Source: Eleftheria terrae (GTDB lineage: Bacteria > Pseudomonadota > Gammaproteobacteria > Burkholderiales > Burkholderiaceae_C). Taken from it: a stretch of DNA of 64,000 bases. Under the pieces are notes generated by a model. That model worked only from the letters and a program-made list of their open reading frames with translations. It had not been told where the DNA came from and did not search any database. How positions within the stretch are numbered: position 1 is the first letter of the stretch; the number at the start of each line of letters is the position of its first letter. Where the stretch lies: NCBI RefSeq assembly GCF_030419005.1, contig NZ_CP106951.1:3596001-3660000 (forward strand), read 5' to 3'. Made by a program: the position numbers and the translations under genes. This document shows, piece after piece, positions 35,169 to 43,310 of this stretch.

Positions 35169-36805
35169 TTGCACTGCCTTTTCAGGAACACGGTTTCTTC
35201 GTCGGTCAGGGCCTCCAGTGAGGCCTTCTGGAGAATGTCGCTGCAACGGGTCTGCACGGCCGCGCTCCGAGGGGCGCGGGCTTCGACATCGTTCGCGGGA
35301 GGCGCCTCGGCGCGCGGCTTTGGACGGGCGGACAGCGTGGAGTCGGGCCGGGGCGACAGGGCGGCGGCCTGGGTCCGCGGCACCGCGGGTTCGTTCGCGC
35401 GCCCGGACGCCTCGGCCTTCGCTTGGCCTGGTGGGGGCGGCGACGGGCGTGCGGCGACCGGTGCCGCACCAATGTCGGACCGGGCCGGCGCTGGCGGTGT
35501 GTCCACGGCGGCGGGCGCTGCAGCTTGGGGGCCCTGCGGCGGGGCAGCCGACGGCAGCGCCTGCGGCGAGGGCGGCGCTGCAGCCGCTTGCGTCGGGGCG
35601 GCGGCCGGCACGGCGGGCGCGGCCGGTGCCGGCTCCGCGGCCGGCAGGCGGGGGGGGATCGCGGTCGCTTCAACGGGGGCGGGAGCCGGCGCCCGGGCCG
35701 CCCTTTGGCCGGTCAGGAACCACCCCCCGCCGGCCACCGCCAGCAGCAGCAGGCCGCCGCCGAGGAGCGGGGCTCCCAGCCGGCGTGCCGAGCCGCCAGC
35801 CGGCACCGCGGCGGCCGGCGCAGCGGCGGCTGCCGCAGGGGCCGGTGGGGCACCCAGCAGCGCGCGGAAGCTTGCCACGTCCTGTGGCCGGTCCTGCGGC
35901 TTTACGGCCAGCGCCGCGTCGATGGCGTGCAGGAAGCGATCGCTGTAGCGGCCGGCCGCAATGCGGCTGAGCGGCTCGAGCCGGTCGGCGATCAGGCGCT
36001 CCACCGAGGACATGGGCGTCTTGCCGGTGATGGCGTAGTAGACGACGCAGGCCAGGGCATAGAGGTCGGTCCAGGCGCCTTGTGTCATCGAAGGCACCTC
36101 GCCGTATTGCTCGATCGGCGCGTAGCCCGGCTTGAGCACCACGGTGAGGGCATGGGTCATGTCGCCCACCACGCGGCGGGCCGCGCCGAAGTCGAGCAAC
36201 AGCGGGCCGCTGTCGGTCAACAGGATGTTGTCGGGCGCGATGTCGCGGTGGAAGCACTGCTCGGCATGCATCACCGCCAGCGCGTCGAGCAGCGGCTGCA
36301 GCCAGCCGCGCAGGGTGGCTTCGTCCGGGGCCTGGCGGCGCTCGGCCAGCGCGCGCTTGAGGGTCGGGCCCTTGTAGTAGGGCATCACCATGTAGGCGGT
36401 GCCGTTGGCCTCCCAGAAGCGGTGCACCTTGACCAACGCAGGATGGTCGAAGCGGGCCAGCAGGCGGGCTTCATTGACGAAGCTGCGCAGGCCGATGTTG
36501 AAGGTCTCGAGGTGGCGCTCCGACTTCGGCGCCACGGTGGCGGTGAGCACGGAGCGCGAGGCCAGTGCCGACGGCATGTACTCCTTCAAGGCCACCTGGC
36601 GCTGCAGCGACGGGTCGTAGGCCAGGTAGACGATGCCGAAGCCGCCTTCGCCGATGAGGCCGACGATCTCGAACTCGCCGAGCCGGGTCCCGGCAGGCAG
36701 GGTGTGGCTCATCGGCAAGTCGACGGCCGGCTCCTGAGGGCGGGCGGGGGGGCGAGCCGAGGTCCCGATGATGGTGCGCTCGTCGTCTTCAGGGGCCGAA
36801 GTCAT
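35165..36805 (-). CDS. Membrane Ser/Thr protein kinase (Hanks type)
   Basis: This 546-residue kinase has an N-terminal catalytic domain (about 40-300): glycine loop IGEGGFGIVYLAYD, lysine VALKEYMP, catalytic HRDIAPDNILL, metal-binding DFGAARR, activation loop ending PGYAPIEQY and DLYALACVVYYAITG. One TM segment (about 347-365) follows, then a long Ala/Pro-rich periplasmic linker and a short C-terminal domain with two cysteines (TRCSDILQK...FLKRQCK). The catalytic loop has Ala where many kinases have Lys, as in other proteobacterial HRDIAPDN kinases. It is coupled to the OmpA-like gene. Confidence 0.92.
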   Translation of the reverse strand: MTSAPEDDERTIIGTSARPPARPQEPAVDLPMSHTLPAGTRLGEFEIVGLIGEGGFGIVYLAYDPSLQRQVALKEYMPSALASRSVLTATVAPKSERHLETFNIGLRSFVNEARLLARFDHPALVKVHRFWEANGTAYMVMPYYKGPTLKRALAERRQAPDEATLRGWLQPLLDALAVMHAEQCFHRDIAPDNILLTDSGPLLLDFGAARRVVGDMTHALTVVLKPGYAPIEQYGEVPSMTQGAWTDLYALACVVYYAITGKTPMSSVERLIADRLEPLSRIAAGRYSDRFLHAIDAALAVKPQDRPQDVASFRALLGAPPAPAAAAAAPAAAVPAGGSARRLGAPLLGGGLLLLAVAGGGWFLTGQRAARAPAPAPVEATAIPPRLPAAEPAPAAPAVPAAAPTQAAAAPPSPQALPSAAPPQGPQAAAPAAVDTPPAPARSDIGAAPVAARPSPPPPGQAKAEASGRANEPAVPRTQAAALSPRPDSTLSARPKPRAEAPPANDVEARAPRSAAVQTRCSDILQKASLEALTDEETVFLKRQCK

Positions 36806-37148
36806 TGCGATTCTCTTGCCAAGGCAGCTTCAGGTCGGGCGCGTGTGGCGCAAACGCCTGGCCTGAAACGGGCGCTCATTGTCGCGCGATCACCGGACCG
36901 AACCATCGGGCCGACCCTCGGCCGGCATCCCCCATGCGGGGGGTGATCCCTGCGACGGCAGGGCCCGCGGCGGGCGCTGCGCCGTCATTGCCGAGGCCGG
37001 TGGGCCAGCGGATAAAACGGCGACGCCACGCCGGCCCGGGGCCTGCGTGGCGCCACTGTAGACGAGCGGCACGGCCCGGCGTGTCGCCTATATAGGTGAC
37101 GCCCCCGCAGGCGGGGGGTGAGCCGCCGGGCACGGCGAAGGAGACGAC
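36806..37148. other. Divergent intergenic region with several palindromes
   Basis: This 343-base gap lies between the kinase gene and the beta-propeller gene. It contains two CCCCC-N4/5-GGGGGGTG hairpins (about 36930-36946 and 37101-37120), a GCCACGC/GCGTGGC hairpin near 37023-37053 and an 18-base near-palindrome at 37083-37100. No gene is supported. Confidence 0.5.
37083..37120. promoter_or_regulatory. Near-palindrome plus C5/G6 hairpin upstream of beta-propeller gene
   Basis: GTCGCCTATATAGGTGAC (37083-37100) is an 18-base palindrome with one mismatched pair. It directly abuts GCCCCCGCAGGCGGGGGGTG (37101-37120). They lie 29-66 bases ahead of the start at 37149. Either could be an operator; the TATATA core could also serve as a -10 region. 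Confidence 0.45.
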
Positions 37149-38408
37149 ATGTCATGCAGTTCCTGGTGCCGGCGCCTCGTGCGCGCATGGGGATGGAGGA
37201 GTGCTGATGCCCGGCCGACGCGACGGCATCGCGCGGCAGGCTGGGTGGCGACACTGGCGGCGCTGCTGGTGCCCTGGCCAGCGGCCGCGCAGGAGGAGCG
37301 CGCGGTGCTGATGGTGGGCAACTCGGAGGCCGGCACCGTCAGCTTCATCGACGGCAGCGGCTTCGACAACCTGGGCTCCGTCAACGTCATTCCCGACCTG
37401 CGACAGCGCCTGCTGGAGATGGACCCGTTGCGACGCGCGGTCTACGAGGTGGTGAAGCTGCAGAAGGGGGGCGACCGGTTCGTCGATGACCTCGCCCTCT
37501 CGCCCGACGGTCGCACCCTGTATGTCTCACGATCCAACCTGGTGGACGTGGTGGCGCTGGACCTGACCCAGCCGGGCCATCCGTTGTTGTGGCGGCATGC
37601 GCTGCCTGGCATCAATGCGGACCACATGGGCATCTCGCCGGATGGCGGGCGCATCGTGGTGTCGGCCTCCAGCGAGAACCAGGCCTTCGTGATCGACACC
37701 CGCACCGGGGCGCTTGCGGGGCGCTTCGCCACCGGCGACTTTCCACACCAGAACGACTATTCACCGGATGGGCGGCTGATCTACAACACCAGCATCGGCA
37801 ACGTCCTGCTGCCGCGCGACCTGAACTTCCTCAAGGGCCGCAAGCAGATGACGGTGGTGGATGCGCAGTCCCTGCAGGTGGTGCGCAGCTTCACGCTGCC
37901 CTTCGGCATCCGACCGAACGTGGTGACGCGCGACGGCCGGCTGCTGTACACGCAGCTGTCCTACCTGAACGGCTATGCCAAGGTCGACATGCACACCGGC
38001 CAGGTGCTGCAGCAAGTCGAGCTGCCGCTGAGCGACTGGGCCCGGCAGCACTTCCCCGACGAGGACGGCTATCCACAGAACTCGGCCCACCATGGCCTGG
38101 CGATGTCGGGCGACGAGAGCAAGCTGTGCCTGGCCGGCACGATCGACAACTACATTGCCATCGTGTCGGTGCCGGCCATGACCACCGACCGCATCCTGCC
38201 CTCCGGCAATCTGCCGTACTGGGCGACGAGCAGCGCCGACGGCCGCCATTGCTTCGTCTCCAACAGCAAGGACGGCACTGTCTCGGTGATCGAATACGCC
38301 GGTGCGCGGGAGGTGCTGCGGGTGCGGGTGGGCGCCTATCCGCAGCGCAGCCGGCTCGGCCGGGTGCCGCCGGAGGTGCTGCGCCTGCTGTCTTCGGCGG
38401 GAGGGTGA
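37149..38408 (+). CDS. Secreted YncE/YVTN-type beta-propeller protein
   Basis: This 419-residue exported protein is built of beta-propeller blades. After a signal peptide (GWVATLAALLVPWPAAAQ) the repeats show the (S/Y)PDG(R/G) pattern: LALSPDGRTLYVSRSNLVDVVALDL, MGISPDGGRIVVSASSENQAFVIDT, DYSPDGRLIYNTS and SSADGRHCFVSNSKDGTVSVIE. Such proteins act in the periplasm, some next to PQQ enzymes; no such enzyme is adjacent. AAGGAG six bases ahead supports the ATG at 37149 even though this makes a long basic signal region. It stands alone. Confidence 0.85.
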   Translation: MSCSSWCRRLVRAWGWRSADARPTRRHRAAGWVATLAALLVPWPAAAQEERAVLMVGNSEAGTVSFIDGSGFDNLGSVNVIPDLRQRLLEMDPLRRAVYEVVKLQKGGDRFVDDLALSPDGRTLYVSRSNLVDVVALDLTQPGHPLLWRHALPGINADHMGISPDGGRIVVSASSENQAFVIDTRTGALAGRFATGDFPHQNDYSPDGRLIYNTSIGNVLLPRDLNFLKGRKQMTVVDAQSLQVVRSFTLPFGIRPNVVTRDGRLLYTQLSYLNGYAKVDMHTGQVLQQVELPLSDWARQHFPDEDGYPQNSAHHGLAMSGDESKLCLAGTIDNYIAIVSVPAMTTDRILPSGNLPYWATSSADGRHCFVSNSKDGTVSVIEYAGAREVLRVRVGAYPQRSRLGRVPPEVLRLLSSAGG

Positions 38409-38444
38409 GTCGCCGGCGGCCCGGTGTGAGCCGGGCCGTTGCCG

Positions 38445-38930
38445 CTAGCGGTGCAGGCGGTCGTATTCGGCGAGCACGATGGACAGCAGCCCGAGCGCGA
38501 GATCGCGAAAAAGGTGGAAGCCCGGCTCGATCTCGGGCAGCGGGTCGGGCGGTGTGATTGCGGGGGCCCGGGGCAGGGCGGCTGCCGCCAGGTGGGTGCC
38601 CGGCTTCAACTGCCGCAGACCGGCCGGCAGGCGCTCCAGCGCGGCAAGCAGGGCCTTGCGGTCCAGCGGCGCGGGCTGCGGGCCGTCGAGGATGTAGTCC
38701 TCCCATTCGAGCACGTCGAACAGGAATTGCGCGCCCTTGTACAGCGGGTGCACGTTCAGCGTGTCCAGCCAGCCGGCCGAGCGGTCGGGCTGCATCTGGC
38801 GGAAGGCCACGCCGTGGCGGGTCAGCGTGCACAACACGGCACGCAGGTTCTGGTCGTGCGTCTGCAGGGCATCGAGCAGCCAGACGTCGGCAGCGCCGAA
38901 GTGCGAGGCAAGCGGGGTGAAGCTGCTCAT
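38445..38930 (-). CDS. Hypothetical protein (161 aa)
   Basis: This 161-residue soluble protein begins MSSFTPLASHFGAADVWLLDALQTHD and contains PLYKGAQFLFDVLEWEDYILDGP and a C-terminal helix (FHLFRDLALGLLSIVLAEYDRL). Codon use fits a real gene and AAGG lies ahead of the ATG. I do not recognise a family. It is convergent with the beta-propeller gene (36-base gap). The orphan LexA box lies about 580 bases upstream on the same strand with no other clear gene between. Confidence 0.7.
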   Translation of the reverse strand: MSSFTPLASHFGAADVWLLDALQTHDQNLRAVLCTLTRHGVAFRQMQPDRSAGWLDTLNVHPLYKGAQFLFDVLEWEDYILDGPQPAPLDRKALLAALERLPAGLRQLKPGTHLAAAALPRAPAITPPDPLPEIEPGFHLFRDLALGLLSIVLAEYDRLHR

Positions 38931-39652
38931 CGTGACCTTACCGCGAGAGGTGGGGCGCCGGGGCGCAGGCTTGCCACGGCATGCGAGGCAAGAGGGGCTC
39001 GGATTTTCATCACCATTGCGCGTTCCTTGCAACAGGCCGCCGGTGCCGGTTGCTGGGAAGGGGCAGGCAACCCGCAACACCGAAAGCCGGCTCAAGGCCA
39101 GGCACAGGCGGCGCAATCGATCGAAGGCGGGCGGGGCGACGACACCAGCACATGCGGCACCCGGGCGCCAGTGGCAAAAGCCAGTGTATCAACCGCCCGA
39201 TGGGGCGCGTATGTAAGAACTACCAAGGGGCGTTTCCAACCCTGCGGCGCCAGGCTGGCGCAGCGCGGGAGCGTCTGCACCGAAGCCGGCCGGAGGGCGC
39301 CCGCCTGCATGGCCCCCGGGCGGCCGCCGGCGGAGCCCCATCGCACGGGCAGCCCAGCACCCGTGCCATGGACGCGGGGTCAGGCGCTGGCTCGGCGCAT
39401 GCGGCGAGGACAGGCCGGCAGCGCAAGCCGGCGATGATGAGCGGCTGGCGAGTGACGAGCATCCAGGGGCGATAGCCGCGCACATCGCCTGATTCGAGCT
39501 TGAGACACTGTATGAAAATACAGTAGACTGCCCTGCCAACTTTGCAGTGGTTGCCTTGCCGGCCTGCCCTTCACCCTGCGGTGACGGGCAGGCCATTTCT
39601 TTGGCGGGCGCTCCCGCCTTGCGGGATGATGCGGCTGCGGCTGCGGCTGTGG
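38931..39652. other. Gene-poor region carrying a LexA box
   Basis: This 722-base stretch has no convincing gene. It contains a consensus SOS box at 39508-39523. On the minus strand two short open frames (from 39483 and from 39596) run away from the box but show no recognisable product. They could be decayed remnants of an SOS gene. Confidence 0.45.
39508..39523. promoter_or_regulatory. LexA (SOS) box
   Basis: CTGTATGAAAATACAG is a perfect match to the proteobacterial LexA consensus CTGT-N8-ACAG with an AT-rich centre. The only downstream coding candidates are on the minus strand (short frames at 39480-39190 and the gene ending at 38445); to the plus side the next gene faces the box from the opposite direction. 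Confidence 0.75.
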
Positions 39653-40372
39653 TCAGCGGCGGCGCTGGCGGCGGGAGGCGCTGATGCCCAGCCAGCCGAG
39701 GCCGACGGCCGTCAAGGCCAGCGAGGCGGGCTCGGGCACCGGAGCGAACACCGCATAGTCGCCGGAGCCGGCCATGAAGGCTTCAGCCGGATTGAGGCTC
39801 ATCGTCGCGACGCGGGCGTAGGAGGTGGCGTTCGTGTCGATGAAGAAGACATAGGACGAGCGTCCTTCGGACAGCTCCGACGCGAAGAAGAAGTCCATGT
39901 CGCCCGGCTTGCGCTCACGGCCCCAGAGGGTGGTCTCCCAGGCCGCGGTTTCCTCGCCGAGCATCAGCACATGGTGAGGCGCCACCGAACCCGGGCCGTC
40001 GGCCAGGTAGTCGACGTTGTAGCTGTAGCGTGCGTCGTAGAAGTTGCTCAGCCGGAAGATGTCGTCGCTGCCGGAGGCGTTGGTGTCGGTCGTGATGTGC
40101 CACAGGAAGTCGACCGTGCCGTCGGCCGCCCGCACCACCTGCGAACGGATGGTGCCGCCCATCGGCAGGTCCTGGTGCTGGGCGTCCTTGAAGTGCGCGT
40201 AGTCGAAGCGCACCGTCTCGTCCTCCAGCAGCTGGCCAGCGCGTGCCGCGCCCGGAGTGCCGGGCAATTCGACATAGCGGTAGTCCTGCGGCGCGAGCGG
40301 CACCGCCACGCTGGCCGAAGCGGCCAGGGCGAGGATGGCGCCGAGCGCCAGGCTCGAAGAGCGTCTGGTCAT
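39653..40372 (-). CDS. PEP-CTERM sorting domain protein
   Basis: This 239-residue exported protein has a signal peptide (LALGAILALAASASVAVP), a beta-rich middle with aspartates and aromatic residues, and a C-terminal PEP-CTERM signal. The signal is the motif VPEPASLALT, a hydrophobic helix (AVGLGWLGIS) and the basic tail SRRQRRR. Exosortase should cleave and anchor or release it, usually in exopolysaccharide-producing bacteria. No exosortase gene is in the window, although a CAAX-protease-related gene of the kind that co-occurs with exosortase lies at 53671. GGAGG precedes the ATG at 40372. Confidence 0.88.
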   Translation of the reverse strand: MTRRSSSLALGAILALAASASVAVPLAPQDYRYVELPGTPGAARAGQLLEDETVRFDYAHFKDAQHQDLPMGGTIRSQVVRAADGTVDFLWHITTDTNASGSDDIFRLSNFYDARYSYNVDYLADGPGSVAPHHVLMLGEETAAWETTLWGRERKPGDMDFFFASELSEGRSSYVFFIDTNATSYARVATMSLNPAEAFMAGSGDYAVFAPVPEPASLALTAVGLGWLGISASRRQRRR

Positions 40373-40786
40373 GAACCCTCCTGGGCTGTTGAGCTGTTTT
40401 TCAGGTGCGGATGGTGCGGCGCCCGGCCCTCGCTTGTGCACCCCCGGAATCAGGGAAAAAGGTATCAGAGGTGACGGAGCGAAACGGCAAGTGACGAAGA
40501 GGAGGGCTGCCGCTGGCGCGGCCGGAGCTTGCAGGGACCGGGGCCGGGCGGCGGCCGGTGACAGCCTGGGGTGCCAGCACGTCGCCTGTCGTCCGTGGAG
40601 GGCCTGCGCGGCAAGGGCCATCGTCCTGCTGAAGTGCCGCTGGCCTGGCCGGCCTGCGGCCTGAGGAGGCGAGTGCTGCAAGGTCCCGGGTAGCGCCTGC
40701 CGGAGCGCTCCGGGAATGCCATATCCCGGAGCAATGTGTGCGAAACATGCACATCGTCAAGGCCGGTGTTCACACCTTGGAACTAC
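40373..40786. other. Divergent intergenic region between PEP-CTERM gene and tonB
   Basis: This 414-base gap holds the tonB promoter (TACAAT at 40784-40789 could be the -10, overlapping the Fur box). The rest shows no gene, terminator or repeat I can support. Confidence 0.45.
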
Positions 40787-40806
40787 AATGCGAATCGTTC
40801 GCATTT
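40787..40806. promoter_or_regulatory. Fur box in the tonB promoter
   Basis: AATGCGAATCGTTCGCATTT contains the perfect inverted repeat ATGCGAA-TCG-TTCGCAT, the usual high-GC betaproteobacterial form of the Fur site. It overlaps the likely -10 (TACAAT) of the tonB-exbB-exbD operon, so iron-bound Fur should repress it. Confidence 0.75.
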
Positions 40807-40827
40807 ATGGCCGTTCACGTGACTTCG

Positions 40828-41562
40828 ATGAAAACCTCCGCGCCTGCTCCTGTCCGAGCCCCGGATCTCGACCCCGGTCGGCTGGCTGGCGGCTACGGGA
40901 CCGCTCCCTCGGGCGCCGAGCGGGTGGCCGCCATCGGCGCCGTGGTCGTGGCGCACCTGGCCGCAGCCTGGGGACTGATGCAGATCGATGCGGTGCGCGA
41001 AGCGGTGGGCGAAGCCGCCCCCATCTTCGTCGACTTCATCCACCCTGCGCCGCCGGCCCCGGTGCCGCCGCCGCCCCCGCCGCCGCCTCAACCCCCCAAA
41101 CCGCAGCCGAAGGCACCGCCCGCGCCGCGACCGATCGTGACGGCGCCGCCCACGCCGGCCCCGGCACCCTTTGTCGCACCGCCGCCGCCGATCGAGCCGC
41201 CGCCACCGTCGCCGGCCGTCGCCGAGACCCCTCCTGCGCCCCCGGCTCCCCCGGCACCGCCCGCGCCCCCGCCGCCGCCGCGTACCGTCACCGAAAGCGA
41301 CCTGCAGTACCTGGTGCCGGCGTCCCGCATGTATCCGGTGCAGTCGCAGCGGCTGGGCGAGAGCGGCCGCGTGCTGCTGCGGGTCCTGATCGACACCACC
41401 GGGCGGCCGGTGCAGGTGCAGGTGAAGAAGTCCTCGGGCTTCCCGAGGCTGGACGACGCAGCCGTCAACGGCATGCGCGCGGCCCGCTTCCGGCCGGTCA
41501 CCCGCGACGGACAGCCGGAAAGCGTCTGGGCAGAGGTGCCCTTCGTCTACGAACTCGATTGA
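40828..41562 (+). CDS. tonB: Energy transducer TonB
   Basis: This inner-membrane protein carries proton-motive energy to outer-membrane receptors. It has an N-terminal anchor (ERVAAIGAVVVAHLAAAWGLMQI), a long Pro-rich periplasmic rod (about residues 70-150) and a C-terminal TonB domain (SDLQYLVPASRMYPVQSQRLGESGRVLLRVLIDTTGRPVQVQVKKSSGFPRLDDAAVNGMRAARF). The frame opens at 40738, but that start is upstream of the Fur box; ATG at 40828 is preferred, with 40807 as alternative. It begins a tonB-exbB-exbD operon under Fur control. Confidence 0.93.
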   Translation: MKTSAPAPVRAPDLDPGRLAGGYGTAPSGAERVAAIGAVVVAHLAAAWGLMQIDAVREAVGEAAPIFVDFIHPAPPAPVPPPPPPPPQPPKPQPKAPPAPRPIVTAPPTPAPAPFVAPPPPIEPPPPSPAVAETPPAPPAPPAPPAPPPPPRTVTESDLQYLVPASRMYPVQSQRLGESGRVLLRVLIDTTGRPVQVQVKKSSGFPRLDDAAVNGMRAARFRPVTRDGQPESVWAEVPFVYELD

Positions 41563-41598
41563 TTGAACCGAACTGATTCCTGAACTGGAGAATTGACC

Positions 41599-42342
41599 GT
41601 GAACCCCTCCACCTCCCTCGGCTTCGGCCACTTCATCGCGCAGGCCGACGTGGTCGGCAAGGGACTGCTCGTGATGCTGCTGCTGATGTCGGCCGTCTCG
41701 TGGTACCTGATCATCATGAAAGGCATCACGCAGTTCGTGCGCAAGAAGCGCAGCGAGCAGTTCCTGAGCTTTTTCTGGAATGCCAGCTCGCTGGAAGCGG
41801 TGCAGAACGAGATCTCCACCCATGGCGTGCATGACCCGTTCTCGCACCTGACCGCCCACGCGATGCATGCACAGGCCCACCATGCCAAGTACGGCGCCGC
41901 CAAGCTGGAAGAAGCCGGCAGTGCGCAGGATTTCCTGACCCGTACCATCAAGAAGACGCTGGACGAGGAGACGATGCGCCTGGAAAACGGCCTGACCGTG
42001 CTCGCCACGGTGGGCGCCACGGCGCCTTTCGTCGGCCTGTTCGGCACCGTGTGGGGCGTGTACCACGCGCTGGTGGCCATCGGCATGAGCGGCGCCGGCA
42101 CGCTGGACAAGGTGGCCGGCCCGGTGGGCGAGGCGCTGATCATGACCGGCATCGGCCTGGCCGTCGCCATCCCGGCGGTGATGGGCTACAACTGGCTGAC
42201 GCGCAGCAACCGTGTGCTGGCGGCCAAGCTGGACGCCTTCGCCTTCGAGCTGTTCACCTTCCTGTCGATGGGGCAGTCGCTCAAGAGCGAGAACGTGCGC
42301 CCGCTCAACCTCGGCAAGCCGAATCCGGCGCAAGCCGCCTGA
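41599..42342 (+). CDS. exbB: TonB-system proton channel subunit ExbB
   Basis: This 247-residue MotA/TolQ/ExbB family protein has three hydrophobic segments: GLLVMLLLMSAVSWYLIIMK near the N terminus, and GLTVLATVGATAPFVGLFGTVWGVYHAL and GEALIMTGIGLAVAIPAVMGYNWL in the signature region. It forms the proton channel with ExbD that energises TonB. The GTG at 41599 has GGAG at correct spacing; a TTG two codons earlier is too close to it. It lies 36 bases after tonB. Confidence 0.95.
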   Translation: MNPSTSLGFGHFIAQADVVGKGLLVMLLLMSAVSWYLIIMKGITQFVRKKRSEQFLSFFWNASSLEAVQNEISTHGVHDPFSHLTAHAMHAQAHHAKYGAAKLEEAGSAQDFLTRTIKKTLDEETMRLENGLTVLATVGATAPFVGLFGTVWGVYHALVAIGMSGAGTLDKVAGPVGEALIMTGIGLAVAIPAVMGYNWLTRSNRVLAAKLDAFAFELFTFLSMGQSLKSENVRPLNLGKPNPAQAA

Positions 42343-42360
42343 TCTTGAGGAGATGCTGAG

Positions 42361-42780
42361 ATGGCTTTCGCCAGTTTCGACAACAAGTCCTCCGGCGCGC
42401 CGATGGCCGAGATCAACATGGTGCCGCTCATCGACGTGATGCTGGTGCTGCTGGTGATCTTCATCGTCACCGCGCCGTTGCTGACCCACGCGGTCAAGCT
42501 CGACCTGCCCAAGGCGACCGCCGAAGCAAACCAGCTCAAGCCGGACAAGCTGGAATTCGCGATCGACGCTTCGGGCACCCGCTTCTGGAACGGCGAGGTC
42601 ATCAGCCGGGAGGAGGCTGCCAAGCGCTTCGCTGCCGAAGGGCAGAAGCAGCCGCAACCTGAAGTGCACCTGCGCGCCGATGAGAGCGTGCCCTACCGCT
42701 ACGTGGCCGAGACGCTGGCCGATGCCTCCAAGGCCGGGCTGAGCAAGATCGGCTTTATCAGCGAGCCCGAGCAGAAGTAG
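42361..42780 (+). CDS. exbD: TonB-system subunit ExbD
   Basis: This 139-residue protein has one N-terminal TM helix, MAEINMVPLIDVMLVLLVIFIVTAPLLTHAVKLDLP, which carries the functionally essential aspartate (PLIDVMLVLLVIF), and a periplasmic domain ending TLADASKAGLSKIGFISEP. It completes the tonB-exbB-exbD operon, 18 bases after exbB. The disrupted TonB-dependent receptor lies 530 bases downstream on the same strand. Confidence 0.95.
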   Translation: MAFASFDNKSSGAPMAEINMVPLIDVMLVLLVIFIVTAPLLTHAVKLDLPKATAEANQLKPDKLEFAIDASGTRFWNGEVISREEAAKRFAAEGQKQPQPEVHLRADESVPYRYVAETLADASKAGLSKIGFISEPEQK

Positions 42781-43310
42781 GCTGCGCTGCCGGCCTGCGC
42801 CCGGGTCTCGCTGAGCGGGTGCAGGCGGCACGCTGCGGTCTAGACCGTGCCAAAGGTGCCCTGTGGCGCCCCCTGGCGCCGGTGGCCGAGCCGGGCGCCG
42901 CCTGTTTCCCCTGCCATTACCCAGGCGGTGGACGCGCCATGCGTCGGTCCAGCCCAGGCAAGGCACTCCGACCTGCGTTCGCTGGAGCGCCTGCCATGCC
43001 CTTGCCCGTTGCCACCGCTGCCGATCCTGCCCGCCGCCCGGCTTCCTGCAGCGCCGGCTTGGCGCACTTCGCCGGGCACGCGCCTGCCGCTGCGCGGCGG
43101 GAGGGGCCGCGCCGCCGTGCCCGCCTTGTCGGGGCTGCGATTGGGCAACCGCGCCCGCCGGGTGACGTGGATGCGCCGTATGTCGCCGCCCGGTTGGGTG
43201 GCGAGACACGGGCGCGTTCGGCGTGCTGCGGCCGGTGAGCTGAAAGCCTTCCAGCGCCTCCCTCATCTTCCTGCCTTCCTTCCCTGTTCGCTTCTTTCCT
43301 TACCTTGGCC
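42781..43310. other. Non-coding gap between exbD and the receptor gene
   Basis: This 530-base region shows no gene on either strand with plausible start or codon use. I found no second Fur box of the kind ahead of tonB and no terminator with a T run. Confidence 0.45.

Noticed and set aside
36920..37120. CRISPR-like or REP array from the C5/G6 hairpins
   Set aside because: Only two local copies with different flanks and no regular spacers; better treated as isolated palindromes.
39189..39596. 135-codon minus-strand frame next to the LexA box
   Set aside because: Low-complexity Ala/Pro/Gly/Arg product unlike SulA, ImuA or LexA; kept only as part of the unexplained region.
41040..41290. Proline-codon repeat tract in tonB as a variable-number repeat
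   Set aside because: It is the normal Pro-rich periplasmic linker of TonB with mixed codons and no regular unit.
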